A DNA stretch of 64,000 nt from JAFLBI01 sp964616465 (lineage in GTDB: Bacteria > Bacteroidota > Bacteroidia > Chitinophagales > Chitinophagaceae): positions 300,513 to 364,512 of the forward strand of contig CAZTTO010000001.1 of the NCBI GenBank assembly GCA_964616465.1, written 5' to 3'. This document shows, one piece after another, positions 61,871 to 64,000 of the stretch (positions are counted from its first letter, which is position 1; the number at the start of each line of letters is the position of its first letter). The position numbers were made by a program, and so were the translations under genes. Below the pieces are notes generated by a model, which was not told where the DNA came from, did no database searches, and saw only the letters and a program-made list of their open reading frames with translations.

Positions 61871-62593
61871 ATGGGACGCATATTTGAAGTTAGAAAAGCC
61901 ACCATGTTTGCACGTTGGGACAGGATGGCAAAACAATTTACAAGAATTGGTAAGGAGATTGTGATAGCCGTAAAAGCAGGTGGATCAGATCCAGCTACTA
62001 ATCCCGCTCTAAGACGCTGCTTTCAGAACGCGAAAAGTGTGAACATGCCTAAAGATCGCGTAGAAGCGGCAATAAAAAGAGCCTTAGGAAAAGATACCAG
62101 CAATTACGATGAAATTTTATATGAGGGATACGCACCACATGGAGTTGCTATTCTGGTAGAAACTGCAACAGATAACCATGTCCGTACAGTTGCAAACGTA
62201 AAATCACACTTTAATAAAGGCGGTGGCAGCATGGGTAATAGCGGAAGCGTAAGCTTTCAATTTAAGAAAATGGGGGTTTTCAAAATGAAGCCAGAAGGCA
62301 TTAATGTAGAAGAATTGGAACTTGAATTAATAGATGCTGGTTTAGAAGAATTAGGAGAATCAACTGGAGAGAACGGCGAAGAAATATTGGTAGCTCGTTG
62401 TGCATTTGCAGATTTTGGAACATTGCAAAAAGCATTAGAAGACAAAAATATTACACCGATCAGTGCAGAACTAGAGTGGATTCCAACAACTACCGTACCT
62501 ATTTCGGATGAGCAAGCGGAAGAAGTTAGTAAACTGATAGAGCGGTTGGAACAAGACGATGATGTGACCAAAGTATTCCATAACATGGGTTAA
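61871..62593 (+). CDS. yebC: YebC/PmpR-family protein
   Basis: A 240-residue protein of the YebC family. It has a shortened form of the usual N-terminus (MGRIFEVRKATMFARWDRMAKQFTRIGKEI), NPALRRCFQNAKSVNMPKDRVEAAIKRA and the acidic C-terminal domains. Members act as transcription regulators (PmpR) or, as shown for some, help ribosomes pass proline-rich stretches. The latter would matter here for the TonB proteins with long proline runs (inference). Confidence 0.94.
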   Translation: MGRIFEVRKATMFARWDRMAKQFTRIGKEIVIAVKAGGSDPATNPALRRCFQNAKSVNMPKDRVEAAIKRALGKDTSNYDEILYEGYAPHGVAILVETATDNHVRTVANVKSHFNKGGGSMGNSGSVSFQFKKMGVFKMKPEGINVEELELELIDAGLEELGESTGENGEEILVARCAFADFGTLQKALEDKNITPISAELEWIPTTTVPISDEQAEEVSKLIERLEQDDDVTKVFHNMG

Positions 62594-62598
62594 CTTAG

Positions 62599-62620
62599 AG
62601 CGGCATTTGCCGCTTTTTTT
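62599..62620 (+). terminator. Intrinsic terminator of yebC, touching the next start codon
   Basis: Stem AGCGGC (62599-62604) with GCCGCT (62609-62614), loop ATTT, then a T run that ends at 62620, the base before the ATG of the next gene. Confidence 0.85.
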
Positions 62621-63052
62621 ATGCAAGAACAAAAGGCTTTGGTATTATTTGATGGGGTCTGTAATCTTTGTGAAGGTTCAGTGCAATGGATTTTGAAAAG
62701 AGACCTGCACAACACGTTCGTATTTGCTTCTTTACAAGATGATCAAGCAATAGATGTCTTAAAATCGTATGAACTGCAACCTGAATTATTAGAATCAGTT
62801 GTGGTCATATATCAGAAAAAAGTTTACACCCAATCAACAGCAGCATTAAGAATAGTTCAATTATTAGGATTCCCCTATAATCTTCTTTTACTTGGATATG
62901 TATTACCTCGCAATATAAGAGACTATTTATACAAGTTGGTTGCAAGAAATAGATACAGATGGTTTGGCAAGAAAGAAAGTTGTTGGCTACCCAAACCGGA
63001 ATGGTCTAAAAAATTTCCAAAGGAATTAGTGAGTTGGCAGCGAAAGAAATAA
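62621..63052 (+). CDS. DCC1-like thiol-disulfide oxidoreductase (DUF393)
   Basis: A 143-residue protein beginning ALVLFDGVCNLCEGSVQWILKRD. The DGxCxxC motif gives the DCC family its name, and its two cysteines suggest redox activity. A central hydrophobic helix (NLLLLGYVLPRNIRDYLYKLVARNRYRWFG) is typical. No partner is evident. The ATG directly follows the T run of the yebC terminator, so expression must come from read-through or from a promoter inside yebC. Confidence 0.88.
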   Translation: MQEQKALVLFDGVCNLCEGSVQWILKRDLHNTFVFASLQDDQAIDVLKSYELQPELLESVVVIYQKKVYTQSTAALRIVQLLGFPYNLLLLGYVLPRNIRDYLYKLVARNRYRWFGKKESCWLPKPEWSKKFPKELVSWQRKK

Positions 63053-63066
63053 ATCAGCACATGAGT

Positions 63067-63101
63067 AAAAAAACCGACATTCCTGTTAAGCTTCAAAGAA
63101 T
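63067..63101. repeat. Degenerate copy of the sequence flanking the 5S rRNA 3' end
   Basis: These 35 nt match 63181-63215 at 29 positions by eye (shared cores CCGACATT, CTGT and TTCAAAGAAT). The other copy is the rRNA operon terminator and the bases next to 5S. This copy has lost the hairpin pairing. The remaining 63102-63180 shows no gene. Confidence 0.5.
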
Positions 63102-63179
63102 TGCTCTGCCTAAGCGCAGCGACTGAACGACTTAAGACCAAGTGTAGGTATACCTCTATACCAGACCAGCCTAAAAACA

Positions 63180-63206
63180 AAAAACCCCGACATTTCTGTC
63201 AGGGTT
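63180..63206 (-). terminator. Terminator of the rRNA operon
   Basis: On the minus strand AACCCTGACA (63206-63197) pairs with TGTCGGGGTT (63192-63183) around GAAA, then T residues follow. It lies 9 nt after the 5S rRNA end. Confidence 0.8.
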
Positions 63207-63215
63207 CAAAGAATA

Positions 63216-63325
63216 TGGCAGCTACCTACTCTCCCAGGACTGTATCCAAGTACCATCGGCCATGAGGGGCTTAACTGCTCTGTTCGGAAAGGGAAGAGGT
63301 GAACACCCTCGGCAAAACCACCATA
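63216..63325 (-). rRNA. rrf: 5S ribosomal RNA
   Basis: Read on the minus strand, the sequence runs from TGGTGGTTTTGCCGAGGG through CCGAACAGAGCAGTTAAGCCC and TGGTACTTGGATACAGTCC to GAGAGTAGGTAGCTGCCA, the normal landmarks of bacterial 5S rRNA, about 110 nt. The ends pair (TGGTGG near the start with GCTGCCA at the end). Exact ends are estimated to within a few bases. It follows 23S rRNA in the operon and is followed by the terminator. Confidence 0.92.
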
Positions 63326-63389
63326 AGAAGTTTGAAGTATACACTTCTAAATATTGTACATATTGGGAAACGAAACATACTTAAAAAAA

Positions 63390-64000
<611 letters not shown>

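Overview
The window looks like chromosome from a Bacteroidota bacterium, most likely of the family Chitinophagaceae (inference from gene content; the only rRNA sequence here is 5S and the 3' end of 23S, and neither was searched). Supporting signs are Bacteroidota-type promoters (TTTG about 19 nt upstream of TAnnTTTG), few Shine-Dalgarno sequences, a large TonB receptor with an N-terminal carboxypeptidase-regulatory-like domain, the exbB-exbD-exbD-tonB order, a short NuoG without the molybdopterin domain, and a DUF5117-type zinc metalloprotease. No phage, insertion sequence, CRISPR array or tRNA gene was seen.

Layout. 1-4.2 kb: DUF2795 protein, LolD-like ATPase, cobalamin adenosyltransferase, gatC with an ABC ATPase, a GT2 glycosyltransferase and an unlisted 44-residue membrane protein with its own terminator. 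4.2-7.2 kb: an esterase, then mnmH-selD, which together make 2-selenouridine in tRNA. 7.2-14.6 kb is an A/T-rich, accessory-looking stretch: a MORN-repeat reading frame split from a membrane-anchor frame by one TAA, a DUF2490 barrel protein, an unusual pyruvate kinase, an acid-phosphatase-like enzyme and a TonB-dependent receptor. 14.8-21.5 kb: mnmE and the Ton energy system (exbB, two exbD, three tandem tonB paralogues). 21.7-26.4 kb: a metzincin-like metalloprotease, a small secreted protein and a MacB/FtsX-type permease.

26.5-40.2 kb is a complete 14-subunit nuoA-N complex I operon on the minus strand, with one foreign gene (a secreted NTF2-like protein) between nuoE and nuoF. 40.3-43.3 kb holds a small membrane protein, a PstS-like lipoprotein and a TPR protein that probably serve the cell envelope or Ton system. 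43.4-55.7 kb is mostly housekeeping: LMW phosphatase-hisS, a PagL-like lipid A deacylase, a thiolase, rlmN, an LTxxQ protein, two pseudouridine synthases, an amidohydrolase, dinB and mdh. 55.7-60.0 kb is a tight minus-strand run: dicarboxylate symporter, DedA, MFS transporter, GT9 heptosyltransferase. 60.1-63.1 kb has an amino-acid permease, YebC and a DCC thiol oxidoreductase. The window ends in 5S rRNA and the 3' part of 23S rRNA on the minus strand.

Strongest leads: the K+-independent-type residue signature in the divergent pyruvate kinase, the single-stop MORN gene, an 11-bp hairpin enclosing the start codon of the lipid A deacylase, repeated TAnnTTTG-N4-ATG architecture suggesting leaderless mRNAs, and the uncatalogued 44-residue membrane protein. 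I did not find a clearly new multi-gene system; most of the window is core chromosome.
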